A stretch of DNA of 64,000 nucleotides from Enterobacter sp. C2 (lineage in GTDB: Bacteria > Pseudomonadota > Gammaproteobacteria > Enterobacterales > Enterobacteriaceae), in NCBI RefSeq assembly GCF_019880405.1, contig NZ_CP082269.1:2852001-2916000 (forward strand), written 5' to 3'. How positions within the stretch are numbered: position 1 is the first letter of the stretch; each line of letters opens with the position of its first letter. Position numbers and translations under genes: made by a program. Below are positions 37,019 through 49,334 of this stretch, in pieces. Under the pieces are notes generated by a model. The model was given only the letters and a program-made list of their open reading frames with translations. It was not told where the DNA came from and made no database searches.

Positions 37019-38548
37019 TTACGGCCTTGTAGTAGTAACGGAATTAACAAACCACTGCTGGATATTGCTCATCGCAGAGTGCGAGGTATCCAGAATCGGC
37101 TGCGGATAGAAGCCAAGCAGTACCAGAAGTACTACCAGCAGCAGGATGATAAACAGCTCACGCAGCGACATCCCTGGCAGTTCTTTAGCGGCAATTTCAC
37201 TCTTCGCCTTACCAAAGTAGGTACGGTGCAGCATCGCCAGCGAGTAAACCGAGGCGAAAACCAGACCAAAGGTCGAGATCACGGTGATGACCGGTACGAC
37301 GCCGTAGCTGCCGAAGAGGATCATAAACTCGCCCACGAAGTTACCGGTGCCCGGCATCCCCAGGGTGGCGACGGCAAAGAACATCGACAGTGCTGGCAGC
37401 CACTTAATCTTGTTCCACAGGCCGCCCATCATGCGCATATCACGAGTGTGCAGACGCTCGTAGATCTGGCCGCAGATGATGAACAGACCGGCCGCAGAGA
37501 GGCCGTGGGCAATCATCTGGATCACCGCCCCTTGGTAGGCGAGCTGGTTACCGGTATAGATGGCGATCAGCACGAAGCCCATATGGGACACGGAGGTGTA
37601 GGCAATCAGACGTTTGATATCGGTCTGGGCAAAGGCCATCCATGCGCCGTAGAAGATACCGATCACGCCCAGCCACATGGCAATTGGCGCGAACTCCGCA
37701 GAGGCGTTCGGGAACAGCGGCAGCGCAAAACGCAGCAGACCGTAGGCAGCGGTTTTCAGCAGGATCCCCGCGAGGTCAACGGAACCGGCGGTCGGTGCCT
37801 GAGAGTGCGCGTCCGGCAGCCAGCCGTGCAGCGGCACCACCGGCATTTTCACCGCAAAGGCGATGAAGAAGCCCAGCATCAGCAGATATTCCACGCCGTG
37901 GGACATCGGGGTTTTCAGCAGCTGCTCGTAGTTGAAGGTCCAGACGCCAGTGGCGTTGTAGTGGACAAACACCAGCCCGAGGATCGCAATCAGCATCACC
38001 AGCCCGCTCGCCTGGGTGTAGATGAAGAACTTGGTGGCCGCCGTGATACGCGTTTTACCATCGGAGGCCTTGTGGCCCCAGAGCGCGATCAGGAAGTACA
38101 TCGGCACCAGCATCATCTCCCAGAAGAAGAAGAACAGGAACATGTCGATGGCAAGGAACACGCCGATTACGCCGCCCAGGATCCACATCAGGTTGAGGTG
38201 GAAGAAGCCCTGGTACTTTTCAATCTCACGCCATGAGCAGAGCACCGCCAGCACGCCAAGGAAGCCGGTCAGGACAACCATCAGCAGCGACAGGCCATCC
38301 AGCGCCAGATGAATGGTGATACCAAAGCGTGGGATCCACTGCCGCACGTACTCCGACTGCCACTGCGGCAGGCCCGTAGCCTGGGTAAGAGAGTAGCCGC
38401 CCTGTAACCACAGTTGCAGGCCAAGCGCGAGCGTCAATCCCATCGTAATCAGCGCGATCCAGCGCGGCATCTTCACGCCAAAGCGTTCAGTTTGCCAGCA
38501 AAGGAAGCCGCCAATAAAGGGAATCAGTATTAGCCAGGGTAATAACAT
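37019..38548 (-). CDS. nuoM: NuoM, complex I membrane subunit M
   Basis: 509 residues, as in E. coli. It is a proton-channel subunit of the ND4 family, with the conserved Glu in the [17 protein letters not shown] helix and Lys residues in [18 protein letters not shown] and [15 protein letters not shown]. It lies between NuoL and NuoN in the membrane arm. A 66-base gap containing a REP element separates it from nuoL upstream; other nuo junctions are much tighter. Confidence 0.97.
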   Translation of the reverse strand: MLLPWLILIPFIGGFLCWQTERFGVKMPRWIALITMGLTLALGLQLWLQGGYSLTQATGLPQWQSEYVRQWIPRFGITIHLALDGLSLLMVVLTGFLGVLAVLCSWREIEKYQGFFHLNLMWILGGVIGVFLAIDMFLFFFFWEMMLVPMYFLIALWGHKASDGKTRITAATKFFIYTQASGLVMLIAILGLVFVHYNATGVWTFNYEQLLKTPMSHGVEYLLMLGFFIAFAVKMPVVPLHGWLPDAHSQAPTAGSVDLAGILLKTAAYGLLRFALPLFPNASAEFAPIAMWLGVIGIFYGAWMAFAQTDIKRLIAYTSVSHMGFVLIAIYTGNQLAYQGAVIQMIAHGLSAAGLFIICGQIYERLHTRDMRMMGGLWNKIKWLPALSMFFAVATLGMPGTGNFVGEFMILFGSYGVVPVITVISTFGLVFASVYSLAMLHRTYFGKAKSEIAAKELPGMSLRELFIILLLVVLLVLLGFYPQPILDTSHSAMSNIQQWFVNSVTTTRP

Positions 38549-38576
38549 GGCGATATTTGTTCCTTGTTAAAGTCTA

Positions 38577-38613
38577 AATTGCCCGGTGGCGCTAGCGCTT
38601 ACCGGGCTTACCG
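38577..38613. repeat. REP-like element inside the nuo operon (nuoL-nuoM gap)
   Basis: GCCCGGTGGCGCTAGCGCTTACCGGGCTTAC forms an imperfect palindrome of the same family as the elements near rcsB, nrdA and cheV. It takes up most of the gap between nuoL and nuoM and would fold in the polycistronic message. Confidence 0.78.
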
Positions 38614-38614
38614 A

Positions 38615-40456
38615 TTAACGCAATACCACCAGCAGGGCAAGCACCACGACCGCACCAACGCTCATGGATGCCACATACCAGCGCAGCTGTCCGTTCTCGC
38701 TGAACAGCAGGCCCTTCCCGGCAAAGCGGGAGAGAATAGCCGGCGTGTTCATCACCGCATTCAACGGATCGCGCTTAATCAACCACGCAATGCCGAGGAA
38801 AGGTTTCACGAAGATTTTGTCGTACAGCCAGTCGAAGCCCCAGGCGTTGTACCACCAGGTACCCAGCAGGCGGCCTGGTGCGCTGTTGGCGATAGAGGTG
38901 ACCAGCGTACGCTTGCCCAGCCACAGCCATGCGGCAATCAGGATCCCGGCGATAGCGACCACGCCCGAGGTGATTTCCAGCGTCAGCACGCGACCATGTT
39001 CAAGTTCGGTAGTATCCGGCAGCACGCCCTGCAGCGGCGGCACGATCATCGCCCCAACGAAGGTAGAGAGTACCAGCAGCACAATCAGCGGCAGGTGATG
39101 GGTGATCCCTTTCCCTGCGTGGGCATGGATCTGCTCTTTACCGTGGAAGACGATAAAGATCATCCGGAAAGTGTAGAGCGAGGTCATGAACGCCCCGACC
39201 AGGCCCGCTACCATCAGGTTGATATGGCCGTTTGCCATCGCCCCGGCGAGGATCTCATCCTTACTGAAGAAGCCTGCGGTAATCAGCGGCAGTGCCGCCA
39301 GCGCCGCGCCGCCCACCAGGAAGCAGACGTAGACCAGCGGGATAGACTTACGCAGCCCGCCCATTTTAAAGATGTTCTGCTCGTGGTGGCAGGCAAGGAT
39401 CACCGAGCCAGACGAGAGGAACAGCAGGGCTTTGAAGAACGCATGGGTCATCAGGTGGAAAATCGCCGCATCCCATGCCTGCACGCCCAGCGCGAGGAAC
39501 ATGTAGCCAATCTGGCTCATGGTGGAATACGCGAGAACGCGTTTGATGTCGGTCTGCACCAGCGCCGCAAAACCGGCCAGTACCAGGGTGACCGCGCCAA
39601 CGATCCCCACCAGATGCAGGATCTCCGGGGTCATCAGGAACAGGCCGTGGGTACGGGCGATCAGGTAGACACCGGCGGTAACCATCGTGGCGGCGTGGAT
39701 CAGCGCAGAGACCGGCGTCGGGCCAGCCATCGCGTCCGCAAGCCAGGTCTGCAACGGCAGCTGCGCCGATTTACCGACCGCACCGCCCAGCAGCATCAGC
39801 GTCGCCCACGTCAGCATGTTGTTGCCTGCTTCGAAGTGCGCAGGTGCCAGCTCGACCATCTCACGGAAGTTCAGCGTGCCCAGCTCGGTGTAGAGAATGA
39901 ACAGCGCAAAGGCGAGGAAGACGTCACCCACGCGGGTCACGATAAACGCTTTCATTGCCGCCGCACCGTTCTTCGGATCGGTGTAGTAGAAGCCGATCAG
40001 CAGATAGGAGCAGAGGCCCACGCCTTCCCAGCCGAGGTACATCAGCAGCAGGTTGTCCGCAAGCACCAGCACCACCATGCTCGCGATGAACAGGTTGGTG
40101 TAGGCGAAGAAGCGGGAGTAGCCCTCTTCCCCACGCATGTACCAGGAGGCAAACATATGGATCAGGAAGCCAACCCCGGTTACCACCGAGAGCATGGTCA
40201 GCGACAGGCCGTCCAGCACCAGGTTGAAGCCGATGTTGAAATCGCCCACTGCCATCCAGGTCCACAGCGGCTGGCTGAAGGCCTCGCGTCCGTTGTTAAA
40301 GAAGTCAACGCCAGCAATCGCCGTTACCAGCGCCGCCAGCCCGACGGAGCCCATCCCCACCGCAGCGGAGAGGTTTTCCGACCAGCGGCCACGGGAGAAC
40401 GACAGAAGCAGGAAGCCAATCAATGGCAAAATAATGGTTAAGGCAAGCATGTTCAT
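38615..40456 (-). CDS. nuoL: NuoL, complex I membrane subunit L
   Basis: 613 residues, as in E. coli. It is the distal ND5-type antiporter subunit, with about 16 helices including the long lateral helix at the C-terminus. Conserved features are the [18 protein letters not shown] helix (Glu144 region), [34 protein letters not shown] and the KDEI segment. It pumps protons. It overlaps nuoK by four bases. Confidence 0.98.
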   Translation of the reverse strand: MNMLALTIILPLIGFLLLSFSRGRWSENLSAAVGMGSVGLAALVTAIAGVDFFNNGREAFSQPLWTWMAVGDFNIGFNLVLDGLSLTMLSVVTGVGFLIHMFASWYMRGEEGYSRFFAYTNLFIASMVVLVLADNLLLMYLGWEGVGLCSYLLIGFYYTDPKNGAAAMKAFIVTRVGDVFLAFALFILYTELGTLNFREMVELAPAHFEAGNNMLTWATLMLLGGAVGKSAQLPLQTWLADAMAGPTPVSALIHAATMVTAGVYLIARTHGLFLMTPEILHLVGIVGAVTLVLAGFAALVQTDIKRVLAYSTMSQIGYMFLALGVQAWDAAIFHLMTHAFFKALLFLSSGSVILACHHEQNIFKMGGLRKSIPLVYVCFLVGGAALAALPLITAGFFSKDEILAGAMANGHINLMVAGLVGAFMTSLYTFRMIFIVFHGKEQIHAHAGKGITHHLPLIVLLVLSTFVGAMIVPPLQGVLPDTTELEHGRVLTLEITSGVVAIAGILIAAWLWLGKRTLVTSIANSAPGRLLGTWWYNAWGFDWLYDKIFVKPFLGIAWLIKRDPLNAVMNTPAILSRFAGKGLLFSENGQLRWYVASMSVGAVVVLALLVVLR

Positions 40457-40755
40457 CCACGCAACTCACTTACTGAATCGATATTCAGGTTCTGGCGACG
40501 GCGATGCAGCTGGAGCAGCAGCGCCAGGCCAATACTGGCTTCCGCAGCCGCGAGGCTAATCGCGAGGATATACATCACCTGGCCGTCACTCTGGCCCCAG
40601 TAGCTGCCCGCGACGACAAAAGCCAGCGCGGCGGCGTTAATCATGATTTCCAGGCCAATCAGCATGAACAGCAGGTTGCGGCGGATGATAAGCCCCGTCA
40701 GCCCGAGCACAAACAGAACGGCGGCGAGGATCAGTCCGTGTTGTAAGGGGATCAT
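40453..40755 (-). CDS. nuoK: NuoK, complex I membrane subunit K
   Basis: 100 residues, as in E. coli, with three membrane helices. Conserved Glu residues sit in [19 protein letters not shown] (Glu36) and [12 protein letters not shown] (Glu72), both important for proton transfer in the E-channel. It overlaps nuoJ and nuoL by four bases at either end. Confidence 0.97.
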   Translation of the reverse strand: MIPLQHGLILAAVLFVLGLTGLIIRRNLLFMLIGLEIMINAAALAFVVAGSYWGQSDGQVMYILAISLAAAEASIGLALLLQLHRRRQNLNIDSVSELRG

Positions 40756-41303
40756 GCGTGCTCCTCCGTTTTTCTTTTCGCATCCGCCGGACGGTTGCTC
40801 AGCACTTCGCCCGGACGCTCTTCACGGCCAACGTGGAAGGCCACCACCAGACCCGCCAGCAGCAGCATCGATGCCAGCTCAACCGCCAGAACGTAAGGCC
40901 CGAACAGGGTGATACCGACCGCTTTCGCGCTAATCGCGGTACCGTCAATGCCCTGGTCGTTAACGGTGAGGATAGCGTAAACCATCACCGCCAGCAGTAC
41001 GGCAGAGACCAGCCCCGGGCCGATCCACACCTGTGGCTTCAGCCACTGGCGCTCCTGCTCGATTTCGGCTCCGCCAAGGTTAAGCATCATCACTACAAAC
41101 ACGAACAGCACCATAATGGCCCCGGCGTAGACGATGATCTCCAGCGCACCGGCAAAGTAGGCGCCAAGGGAGAAGAAGACCCCTGAAATCGCCAGCAGGG
41201 AGACAATCAGGTACAGCAGCGCATGCACCGGATTGGTATGCGTGATCACGCGTAGCGTGGTCACGATGGCAACAAGGCCACAGATATAAAAAGCGAACTC
41301 CAT
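40752..41303 (-). CDS. nuoJ: NuoJ, complex I membrane subunit J
   Basis: 183 residues (E. coli 184), five membrane helices of the ND6 type. The conserved [17 protein letters not shown] helix, which changes shape during turnover in complex I structures, is present. It follows nuoI after 11 bases and overlaps nuoK by four. Confidence 0.97.
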   Translation of the reverse strand: MEFAFYICGLVAIVTTLRVITHTNPVHALLYLIVSLLAISGVFFSLGAYFAGALEIIVYAGAIMVLFVFVVMMLNLGGAEIEQERQWLKPQVWIGPGLVSAVLLAVMVYAILTVNDQGIDGTAISAKAVGITLFGPYVLAVELASMLLLAGLVVAFHVGREERPGEVLSNRPADAKRKTEEHA

Positions 41304-41314
41304 TGCCCCTCTCC

Positions 41315-41857
41315 TTACGGTAACAGGCCCTTGACGTCGATAGGTTTGGCTTCGTTCTCTGCCTCGCCCTTATCCTTGCCGTCGATTGCCATACCTGCCA
41401 TCCGGTAGAAGTTATATTCCGGATATTTACCCGGACCGGAGATCAGCAGATCCTCTTTTTCGTAAACCAGGTCCTGACGCTTGAACTCGCCCAGCTCGAA
41501 GTCTGGCGTAAGCTGGATGGCGGTAGTCGGACAGGCCTCTTCACACATGCCGCAGAAGATGCAGCGTGAGAAGTTGATACGGAAAAACTCTGGATACCAG
41601 CGGCCGTCGACGGTTTCCGCTTTTTGCAGCGAAATACAGCCTACCGGACAGGCTACCGCACACAGGTTACAGGCAACGCAGCGCTCTGCGCCGTCCGGAT
41701 CGCGGGTTAATACAATGCGGCCACGGTAGCGCGGCGGCAGGTAGACCGGCTCTTCCGGATACATACGGGTTTCGCGTTTGGCAAACGCGTGCAGGCCGAT
41801 CATCCAGATACTGCGTACCTGGGTGCCGAAACCTACGATTAACTCTTTTAAGGTCAT
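41315..41857 (-). CDS. nuoI: NuoI, complex I iron-sulfur subunit I
   Basis: 180 residues, as in E. coli, from the ATG at 41857; the longer open frame runs back into nuoH and is not used. Two [4Fe-4S] motifs, [12 protein letters not shown] and [12 protein letters not shown], bind clusters N6a and N6b. It carries electrons along the peripheral arm toward NuoB. It is 14 bases from nuoH. Confidence 0.97.
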   Translation of the reverse strand: MTLKELIVGFGTQVRSIWMIGLHAFAKRETRMYPEEPVYLPPRYRGRIVLTRDPDGAERCVACNLCAVACPVGCISLQKAETVDGRWYPEFFRINFSRCIFCGMCEEACPTTAIQLTPDFELGEFKRQDLVYEKEDLLISGPGKYPEYNFYRMAGMAIDGKDKGEAENEAKPIDVKGLLP

Positions 41858-41871
41858 GGTCTTTTCATCCC

Positions 41872-42849
41872 TTATTGCGCCTGCCACAGAATGACAGCCG
41901 CCGTTACCAGCAGGTTGATTAGCGTAAGCGGCAGGCACACTTTCCAGCCGAAGGACATCACCTGGTCATAACGCGGACGGGGTAATGCTGCGCGAATCAA
42001 AATGAACATCATCATGAAGAATGCTGTTTTCAGGGCAAACCAGACGAACGGAGGTAAGAACGGACCGTGCCAGCCACCGAAGAACAGGGTGACGATCAGC
42101 GCGGACACGGTAACGATAGCGACATATTCGCCCACGAAGAACAGACCGAACTTCATGCCGGAGTATTCGATGTGGTAACCGTCCGCCAGCTCCTGCTCAG
42201 CCTCTGGCTGGTCAAAAGGATGTCGGTGACAGACCGCAACGCCTGCAATCGCAAAGGTGATGAAACCAAAGAACTGGGGAATGATGTTCCACAGGTGCGC
42301 CTGGTTGTTCACGATGTCGGTCATGTTGAATGAACCGGCCTGCGCCACAACGCCCATCAGCGACAGCCCGAGGAAGACCTCGTAGCTCAGCGTCTGGGCC
42401 GAGGCACGCATCGCCCCCAGCAGCGAGTATTTGTTGTTACTCGACCAGCCGGCAAACAGCACCGCGTAAACCGTCAGCCCCGCCATCATCAGGAAGAACA
42501 GGATGCCGATGTTGAGATCCGCCACGACCCACGTCGGGCTGACCGGCACGATAGCAAAGGCCAGCAGCAGCGAGGTAAATGCGATCATCGGTGCGAGGGT
42601 ATAGATCATGCGGTCCGAGAAGCGCGGGATCCAGTCCTCTTTAAAGAACATCTTGATCATGTCCGCCACCAGCTGGAGTGAGCCACCCCAGCCTACGCGG
42701 TTCGGTCCATAACGGTTCTGGAACAGGCCGAGCAGACGACGCTCGGCAAAGCTCATAAACGCCCCGCAGATGACCACCACCAGCAGGATCGCCAACGCCT
42801 TAAGAATGCCGATCAGGATATCAATCAGCTCCGGTGTTAACCAACTCAT
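41872..42849 (-). CDS. nuoH: NuoH, complex I membrane subunit H
   Basis: 325 residues, as in E. coli. It is the ND1-type subunit with eight helices that forms the quinone chamber together with NuoB and NuoCD. The conserved [24 protein letters not shown] and acidic [21 protein letters not shown] loop are present. It overlaps nuoG by four bases. Confidence 0.98.
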   Translation of the reverse strand: MSWLTPELIDILIGILKALAILLVVVICGAFMSFAERRLLGLFQNRYGPNRVGWGGSLQLVADMIKMFFKEDWIPRFSDRMIYTLAPMIAFTSLLLAFAIVPVSPTWVVADLNIGILFFLMMAGLTVYAVLFAGWSSNNKYSLLGAMRASAQTLSYEVFLGLSLMGVVAQAGSFNMTDIVNNQAHLWNIIPQFFGFITFAIAGVAVCHRHPFDQPEAEQELADGYHIEYSGMKFGLFFVGEYVAIVTVSALIVTLFFGGWHGPFLPPFVWFALKTAFFMMMFILIRAALPRPRYDQVMSFGWKVCLPLTLINLLVTAAVILWQAQ

Positions 42850-45572
42850 TGCTGTGCCTCCTGCAAGTTCTCAAGACGCGCGCCTGCCAGCACCGGTGCG
42901 ATGCCCGGCATACCCATTGGCAAGCCCACCTGCCCTGCTGTCAAACCTTCTGCAATCACCAGCGGCAGAGTGACCGTCTGGCCCTCATAGCTGAACGCGA
43001 CCTGCGCACCCGCATTGACGCCAAGCTTCGCGGCATCTTCCGGGTTGAGCTTGATGTACGGCTGCGGCATCCGGGTCTGGAACACCGGAGAGCGCTGGGA
43101 CAGCTCATCGCTGCCGAAGAGGTGATAGTACGGCGCCACGCGCCATTTCCCCTCTTCCGCCTGGAAGCCTGCCGGTACGCGGTCAAAGTACGCCAGACCG
43201 TTGGCAGAGGCTTCGATCAGGCGTACGCCCGGATCGCCATGACGCAGTTTGCCACCCACTTCGGCCTGGAACTTGTTCCATGCCTGCGGTGAGTTCCAGC
43301 CCGGAGCCCAGGCAAACGGAATTTGCGAGCGCGGGGCGGACGGCTGGTTGTTCCCTTCCATAGAGAAGGCGAACATGGTGTCTTTATCCTGCGGCTGACG
43401 CGGCTCGTGCACGCTGATATTGGCGCGCATTGCCGTCCGGCCACTGTAGCGGTGCGGTTCACGGGCCAGCTTCTGACCACGAATGCGGAAGCTGGCATCC
43501 GGCGCGGCATCTTTAATACCGGCCAGCTGCGGTAGCTGGGCAGTCGCAGCGTCGATCACGTGATCGAGCTGGGTCCAGTCCACTTCGCGACTCAGCACGG
43601 TGCTGTGCAGGGAGTGCAGCCAGCGCCAGCTCTCCAGCATCACAGCGCTGCTGTCGTAGTAGGCCGGATCGTAAACCTGGAAGAAGCGCTGGGCGCGGCC
43701 TTCGTTGTTGATCACCGTTCCGTCGCTTTCGGCAAAACTTGCCGCCGACAGCACCAGGTGCGCTTTCTCCATAATCGCCGTGCGCTGATGGTCAATCACC
43801 AGCACCAGCGGCGCTTTAGAGAGGGCCGCGTCAACGCGTGCCGCAGAGGCGTGGCGATGCAGATCGTTCTCCAGCACCACCACGGCATCCGCTGCACCGG
43901 TCTCCAGTTCGCTCAGGGCATCATCCAGAGAGCCGCCACCGATCAGACCCAGGCCGACGCTGTTCACTGCCCGGGCAATCATGGTCACGCCCACGTCCGC
44001 GCCGCGTCCCTTAAGGGCCTTCGCCACGTTCGCTGCCGCCTGAATGATCTCAACGCTGCCGGCGTTGGTGCCGGAAATAATCAGCGGTTTTTTCGCCCCG
44101 GCCAGCGCCTGGACAATCACATCAATTTTATTTTGCAGATCGCGATCGATACCGTCTACCGCCGGGGCGGAGCCGTCCAGCGCATGGGCGATGGCAAAGC
44201 CTAAGCGCGCCTGATCCTCGACCGGGGCACAGTAGGTCCATGCCGCGATATCGTCCAGACGGGTGCTGTCAACGTTGGTCATAAACAGCGGATGCTTGGC
44301 ACGCTGGCCGATGTTCTGGATTGCGGCAATCTGCCAGTCGGCCACTTTCTGGGCCGCCGCCATCTCGCGCGCTTTTCCTTTCACCGCCTGACGCACCGCC
44401 AGCGCAGCACGCGCACCGGTCTGGGTGAGATCTTCACCGAGGATCAGTACCGCGTCGTAGCTTTCGATTTCGCGCAGCGCAGGAGTATGAATGCCCCCTT
44501 CGCGCAGCACCTTCAGGGCCAGTTCAAGACGCTCCTGCTCACCTTTGGCAATGCCGGTATAGAAGTTGTCGGCACCCACCAGCTCACGCAGGGCAAAGTT
44601 GCTCTCAACGCTGGCGCGCGGGGAGCCGATACCGATCACTTTCTTCGACTGGCGCAGAATATCTGCCGCACCCTGCATCGCCTGCTCGGCGTTGAGGGCG
44701 ATCAGATCGTCACCGCGACGCTGAACCGGCTGGCGCGGACGATCCTTCAGGTTCACGTAGCCGTAGCCAAAGCGGCCGCGGTCGCAGAGGAAGTAGTGGT
44801 TCACGGTGCCGTTATAGCGGTTTTCAATACGACGCAGTTCGCCGTAGCGTTCGCCTGGGCTGGTGTTACAGCCCAGAGAGCACTGCTGGCAGATGCTCGG
44901 GGCAAACTGCATGTCCCACTTACGGTTGTAGCGTTCGGAGTGCGTTTTGTCGGTAAAGACGCCGGTCGGGCAGATCTCTACCAGGTTGCCGGAGAACTCG
45001 CTCTCCAGCACGCCATCTTCCGGACGACCGAAGTAGACGTTGTCATGAGCACCGTAGACGCCGAGATCGGTGCCGTCGGCGTAGTCTTTGTAGTAGCGCA
45101 CGCAGCGGTAGCAGGCGATGCAGCGGTTCATCTCATGGGAGATGAATGGCCCCAGATCCTGGTTGCGGTGGGTACGTTTTGTAAAGCGATAGCGGCGGAA
45201 GCTATGACCGGTCATGACGGTCATGTCCTGCAGGTGGCAGTTGCCCCCCTCTTCACAGACCGGGCAGTCGTGCGGGTGGTTGGTCATCAGCCACTCCACG
45301 ACGCTCTCACGGAACTGTTTTGCCTCTTCGTCATCGATAGAGATAAAGGTGTTGTCCGTCGCCGGTGTCATACAGGACATCACCAGGCGACCGCGCGTAT
45401 CTTCCGCGTTCTGGTACTGCTTCACCGCACACTGGCGGCAAGCGCCAACGCTGCCCAGCGCCGGATGCCAGCAAAAATACGGAATATCAAGACCTAACGA
45501 GAGACATGCCTGTAGCAGGTTGTCCGCCCCGTTGACCTCGTAATCTTTGCCGTCTACATGAATCGTAGCCAT
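42846..45572 (-). CDS. nuoG: NuoG, complex I iron-sulfur subunit G
   Basis: 908 residues, as in E. coli. The start at 45572 is chosen over the ATG two codons upstream because GGAAG sits seven bases ahead of it. The N-terminal [2Fe-2S] domain (N1b: CxxxxxxxxxGACRQC), the HxxxCxxCxxxxxC ligands of N5 ([14 protein letters not shown]), the N4 motif [13 protein letters not shown], and the N7 motif CQQCSLGCN are followed by a molybdopterin oxidoreductase-like fold that carries no cofactor in this family. It extends the electron wire from NuoEF. Confidence 0.97.
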   Translation of the reverse strand: MATIHVDGKDYEVNGADNLLQACLSLGLDIPYFCWHPALGSVGACRQCAVKQYQNAEDTRGRLVMSCMTPATDNTFISIDDEEAKQFRESVVEWLMTNHPHDCPVCEEGGNCHLQDMTVMTGHSFRRYRFTKRTHRNQDLGPFISHEMNRCIACYRCVRYYKDYADGTDLGVYGAHDNVYFGRPEDGVLESEFSGNLVEICPTGVFTDKTHSERYNRKWDMQFAPSICQQCSLGCNTSPGERYGELRRIENRYNGTVNHYFLCDRGRFGYGYVNLKDRPRQPVQRRGDDLIALNAEQAMQGAADILRQSKKVIGIGSPRASVESNFALRELVGADNFYTGIAKGEQERLELALKVLREGGIHTPALREIESYDAVLILGEDLTQTGARAALAVRQAVKGKAREMAAAQKVADWQIAAIQNIGQRAKHPLFMTNVDSTRLDDIAAWTYCAPVEDQARLGFAIAHALDGSAPAVDGIDRDLQNKIDVIVQALAGAKKPLIISGTNAGSVEIIQAAANVAKALKGRGADVGVTMIARAVNSVGLGLIGGGSLDDALSELETGAADAVVVLENDLHRHASAARVDAALSKAPLVLVIDHQRTAIMEKAHLVLSAASFAESDGTVINNEGRAQRFFQVYDPAYYDSSAVMLESWRWLHSLHSTVLSREVDWTQLDHVIDAATAQLPQLAGIKDAAPDASFRIRGQKLAREPHRYSGRTAMRANISVHEPRQPQDKDTMFAFSMEGNNQPSAPRSQIPFAWAPGWNSPQAWNKFQAEVGGKLRHGDPGVRLIEASANGLAYFDRVPAGFQAEEGKWRVAPYYHLFGSDELSQRSPVFQTRMPQPYIKLNPEDAAKLGVNAGAQVAFSYEGQTVTLPLVIAEGLTAGQVGLPMGMPGIAPVLAGARLENLQEAQQ

Positions 45573-45604
45573 TAGCATGCTTCCAAAATAAATAAACCTT
45601 TAGA

Positions 45605-46942
45605 TTACCAGCGCGTCTTAAGCAGGTTAGGCTGAATACCGTTAATCAGATGGGTATTGCTAAACTGCTGCTTGATGCCGGCTTCGAATTCATCGCGGAA
45701 ATATTTTATTGCACTCTGCAGAGGCTCTACCGCGCCTGGCGCATGGGCACAGAAGGTTTTACCTGGCCCGAGGAATCGACACAGCTGCTCAAGCGTCTCG
45801 ATATCCCCAGGCTGACCTTCGCCGCGCTCAAGGGCGCGCAGGATCTTCACGCTCCACGGCAGGCCGTCGCGACAAGGCGTACACCAGCCGCAGGATTCGC
45901 GGGCAAAAAACTCTTCCAGGTTACGCACCAGCGACACCATGTTGATTTCGTGGTCCACCGCCATCGCCAGCGCGGTACCCAGACGGCTGCCGGCTTTGCC
46001 AATGCTGGCAAACTCCATCGGCAGGTCAAGGTGCGCGTCGGTAAGGAAGTCTGTACCCGCGCCGCCCGGCTGCCAGGCCTTGAACTTCAGGCCATCGCGC
46101 ATGCCGCCCGCGTACTCTTCCAGGATCTCACGTGCGGTAGTGCCAAACGGCAGCTCCCAGACGCCGGGATTTTTCACGCGACCAGAGAAGCCCATCAGCT
46201 TGGTGCCGTTGTCTTCGCTTTTCGAGATGCCTTGATACCACTCGACGCCGTTGGCGAGGATGGCCGGGACGTTGCATAAGGTTTCAACGTTATTGACGCA
46301 GGTCGGCTTGCCCCACACCCCGGAGCTTGCCGGGAACGGTGGCTTAGAGCGCGGGTTCGCGCGGCGGCCTTCCAGGGAGTTGATCAGCGCCGTCTCTTCA
46401 CCGCAGATGTAGCGCCCTGCCCCGGTATGGACAAACAGTTCGAAGTCAAAGCCGGTGCCAAGAATGTTTTTACCCAGCAGTCCCGCTTCGGTCGCTTCGG
46501 CGATGGCACGGCGCAGGCGCTCGGCGGCCTCGATGTACTCGCCGCGCAGGAAGATGTAGCCCCGGTACGCTTTCAGCGCGAAGGCAGAGATCAGCATCCC
46601 CTCTACCAGCAGGTGCGGCAGCTGCTCCATCAGCAGGCGGTCTTTATAGGTGCCCGGCTCCATCTCATCGGCGTTACACAGCAGGTAACGGATGTTCATG
46701 GATTCATCTTTTGGCATCAGGCTCCACTTCAAACCGGTGGAGAAGCCCGCACCGCCGCGCCCTTTCAGGCCCGAATCTTTAACCGCATTAACGATCTCAT
46801 CCGGCGCCATGCTGGTGAGCGCCTTACGCGCCCCGGCGTAGCCGTTTTTGCTCTGGTACTCATCCAGCCAGACCGGCTGCTTGTCAGCACGCAGACGCCA
46901 GGTCAGGGGATGGGTTTCAGGAGTCAGGATAATGTTTTTCAT
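45605..46942 (-). CDS. nuoF: NuoF, complex I NADH-binding FMN subunit
   Basis: 445 residues, as in E. coli. It has the NADH/FMN-binding region ([16 protein letters not shown] and [19 protein letters not shown]) and the N3 [4Fe-4S] ligands in [11 protein letters not shown] plus a later Cys ([15 protein letters not shown]). It accepts hydride from NADH. It overlaps the nuoE stop by one base and is followed by nuoG after 32 bases. Confidence 0.98.
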   Translation of the reverse strand: MKNIILTPETHPLTWRLRADKQPVWLDEYQSKNGYAGARKALTSMAPDEIVNAVKDSGLKGRGGAGFSTGLKWSLMPKDESMNIRYLLCNADEMEPGTYKDRLLMEQLPHLLVEGMLISAFALKAYRGYIFLRGEYIEAAERLRRAIAEATEAGLLGKNILGTGFDFELFVHTGAGRYICGEETALINSLEGRRANPRSKPPFPASSGVWGKPTCVNNVETLCNVPAILANGVEWYQGISKSEDNGTKLMGFSGRVKNPGVWELPFGTTAREILEEYAGGMRDGLKFKAWQPGGAGTDFLTDAHLDLPMEFASIGKAGSRLGTALAMAVDHEINMVSLVRNLEEFFARESCGWCTPCRDGLPWSVKILRALERGEGQPGDIETLEQLCRFLGPGKTFCAHAPGAVEPLQSAIKYFRDEFEAGIKQQFSNTHLINGIQPNLLKTRW

Positions 46943-47442
46943 TATTTATACTGCTCCAGCAGGTCGGGGATGGCTTCCGGCGTCAGATAGCTGTGCGTAT
47001 CTTCGTCGATCATCATCGTTGGCCCTTTGTCGCAGTTCCCCAGACAGCAGGTCGGCAGCAGGGTGAAACGGCCATCAAAGGTGGTCTGTCCCGGCTTGAT
47101 ATCGAGTTTTTTCTCAATCGCGGCCTGGATGCCCTGATAACCGGTGATGTGGCACACCACGCTATCGCAGTAGCGGATAACGTGGCGACCCACCGGCTGG
47201 CGGAAGATCTGGCTGTAGAAAGTGGCGACACCCTCTACGTCACTGGCCGGAATATCCAGCACCTCGGCGATGGCGTAGATCGCCCCGTCCGGCACCCAGC
47301 CACGCTGCTTCTGAACAATTTTCAGCGCTTCGATGGACGCCGCACGCGGGTCTTCGTAGTGGTGCTTCTCGTGCTCGATAGCATCACGCTCTGCCGCACT
47401 CAGCTCAAAAGCCTCGGTTTGTGGTTGTTGATTTTCGTGCAT
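46942..47442 (-). CDS. nuoE: NuoE, complex I [2Fe-2S] subunit E
   Basis: 166 residues, as in E. coli. The thioredoxin-like fold carries the N1a cluster with Cys pairs in YCDSVVCH and [13 protein letters not shown]. Its potential electron-storage role is known from the family. It starts two bases after nuoC and overlaps nuoF by one base. Confidence 0.97.
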   Translation of the reverse strand: MHENQQPQTEAFELSAAERDAIEHEKHHYEDPRAASIEALKIVQKQRGWVPDGAIYAIAEVLDIPASDVEGVATFYSQIFRQPVGRHVIRYCDSVVCHITGYQGIQAAIEKKLDIKPGQTTFDGRFTLLPTCCLGNCDKGPTMMIDEDTHSYLTPEAIPDLLEQYK

Positions 47443-47444
47443 AA

Positions 47445-49235
47445 TTAGCGGTCCACGTCTGACATAACAAAATCGATACTACCCAGATAGACAATCAGGT
47501 CGGACACCAGGCTGCCACGGATCGCCGAAGGGATCTGCTGCAGGTGCGGGAAGCTTGGCGTACGCACGCGGGTGCGGTAGCTCATGGTGCTGCCGTCGCT
47601 GGTCAGGTAGTAGCTGTTGATACCCTTGGTTGCCTCAATCATCTGGAAGGATTCGTTGGCCGGCATGACCGGGCCCCAGGAAACCTGCAGGAAGTGGGTA
47701 ATCAGGGTTTCGATATGCTGAAGCGTGCGCTCTTTCGGCGGCGGCGTCGTCAGCGGGTGATCCGCCTTGAACGGGCCTTCCGGCATGTTGTTGAGGCACT
47801 GCTCAAGAATGCGCAGGCTCTGGCGCAGCTCTTCGACTTTCAGCATCACGCGGGTGTAGGCATCGCTGATGCCGCCGCCGACCGGGATCTCAAAGTCAAA
47901 GTTTTCGTAGCCAGAGTAAGGACGCGCCTTACGCACGTCGAAGTCGATACCGGTGGCGCGCAGGCCAGCCCCGGTGGTGCCCCACTCCAGCGCCTCTTTC
48001 GCACCGTAGGCGGCAACGCCCTTCGAACGGCCAATCAGAATGGTGTTACGCAGCGCTGCTTTCTCGTAGGAGTCCAGACGCTTCGGCATCCACTCCAGGA
48101 ACTCACGCAGCAGGCGGTCCCAGCCACGCGGCAGATCGTGCGCTACGCCGCCAATACGGAACCAGGCCGGGTGCATACGGAAACCGGTGATGGCCTCAAC
48201 CAGATCGTAGATTTTCTGTCGATCGGTGAAGGCGAAGAACACCGGCGTCATTGCACCGACGTCCTGGATAAAGGTCGAGATATAGAGCAGATGGCTGTTG
48301 ATACGGAACAGCTCGGAGAGCATGACGCGGATAACATCAACGCGCTCAGGTACCTTGATGCCTGCCAGCTTCTCAACCGCCAGCACGTACGGCATCTCGT
48401 TCACGCAGCCGCCGAGGTACTCGATACGGTCGGTGTACGGAATGTAGCTGTGCCAGGACTGACGCTCGCCCATCTTCTCTGCACCACGGTGGTGGTAGCC
48501 GATATCCGGCACGCAGTCGACGATCTCTTCGCCATCAAGCTGCAGGATAATACGGAACGCACCGTGCGCCGAGGGGTGGTTCGGCCCGAGGTTGAGGAAC
48601 ATAAAGTCTTCGTTAGCGGTGCCACGCTGCATGCCCCAGTCTTCCGGCTTGAAGGTCAACGCCTCCATCTCCAGATCCTGCTTGGCTTTGGTCAGCTCAA
48701 ACGGATCGAACTCGGTGGCGCGTGCCGGGTAGTCTTTACGCAGCGGGTGGCCGGTCCAGGTCGGCGGCATCATGATGCGCGTCAGGTGCGGGTGGCCTTC
48801 GATATTGATGCCAAACATCTCCCAGGTTTCACGCTCGTACCAGTTGGCGTTGGGGAAGAGTTTGGTAAAGGTCGGCACGTTGAGATCGTTTTCTGACAGC
48901 GCCACCTTGAGCATGATGTCGCGGTTACGCTCAATGGAGAGCAGGTGGTAGAAAACGGAAAAATCCGCGGCGGGAAGCCCGTCGCGGTGCGTGCGGAGAC
49001 GTTCGTCCATGCCGTGCAGATCGTACAGCATGACGTAAGGCTTCGGCAGTTTCTTTAAGAAATCGCCCACTTCCAGTAACTGTTCACGCTTTACCCAAAC
49101 AACAGGGACGCCGGTGCGGGTCGCCTGAACGGTAAAGGCATCCGGCCCAAAACGGTTGCGCAGTTCGCCAATAACTGGGTCGTCCAGGTGATCCCGGGTT
49201 TGCCAGAACGCGTCTTGCGCGGTTAAGTCGGTCAT
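47445..49235 (-). CDS. nuoC: NuoCD, fused complex I subunits C and D
   Basis: 596 residues. The first about 190 correspond to NuoC (30-kDa subunit, with [11 protein letters not shown]) and the rest to NuoD (49-kDa subunit, with [12 protein letters not shown] and the quinone-site region). The fused form is typical of enterobacteria. The start at 49235 is preferred because GGTGA is well spaced; an ATG four codons upstream (49247) is possible. Together with NuoB it forms the quinone-reduction site. A 99-base gap separates it from nuoB. Confidence 0.97.
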   Translation of the reverse strand: MTDLTAQDAFWQTRDHLDDPVIGELRNRFGPDAFTVQATRTGVPVVWVKREQLLEVGDFLKKLPKPYVMLYDLHGMDERLRTHRDGLPAADFSVFYHLLSIERNRDIMLKVALSENDLNVPTFTKLFPNANWYERETWEMFGINIEGHPHLTRIMMPPTWTGHPLRKDYPARATEFDPFELTKAKQDLEMEALTFKPEDWGMQRGTANEDFMFLNLGPNHPSAHGAFRIILQLDGEEIVDCVPDIGYHHRGAEKMGERQSWHSYIPYTDRIEYLGGCVNEMPYVLAVEKLAGIKVPERVDVIRVMLSELFRINSHLLYISTFIQDVGAMTPVFFAFTDRQKIYDLVEAITGFRMHPAWFRIGGVAHDLPRGWDRLLREFLEWMPKRLDSYEKAALRNTILIGRSKGVAAYGAKEALEWGTTGAGLRATGIDFDVRKARPYSGYENFDFEIPVGGGISDAYTRVMLKVEELRQSLRILEQCLNNMPEGPFKADHPLTTPPPKERTLQHIETLITHFLQVSWGPVMPANESFQMIEATKGINSYYLTSDGSTMSYRTRVRTPSFPHLQQIPSAIRGSLVSDLIVYLGSIDFVMSDVDR

Positions 49236-49334
49236 AATGTTCACCATTGCAAAGGGTCCGTGGTGACTGCCGGGCGTGGCTTCGCGCTATAAGTTTATTA
49301 TGCGAAGGTGTTTTCCACGGCCCGCAGGCGCAAA

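Noticed and set aside
38564-40441. A 625-codon open frame on the plus strand opposite nuoL
   Set aside because: It is antisense to the whole nuoL gene; its translation is rich in His, Gln and Arg and has no domain-like pattern. This is the usual shadow of a GC-rich, strongly codon-biased gene.
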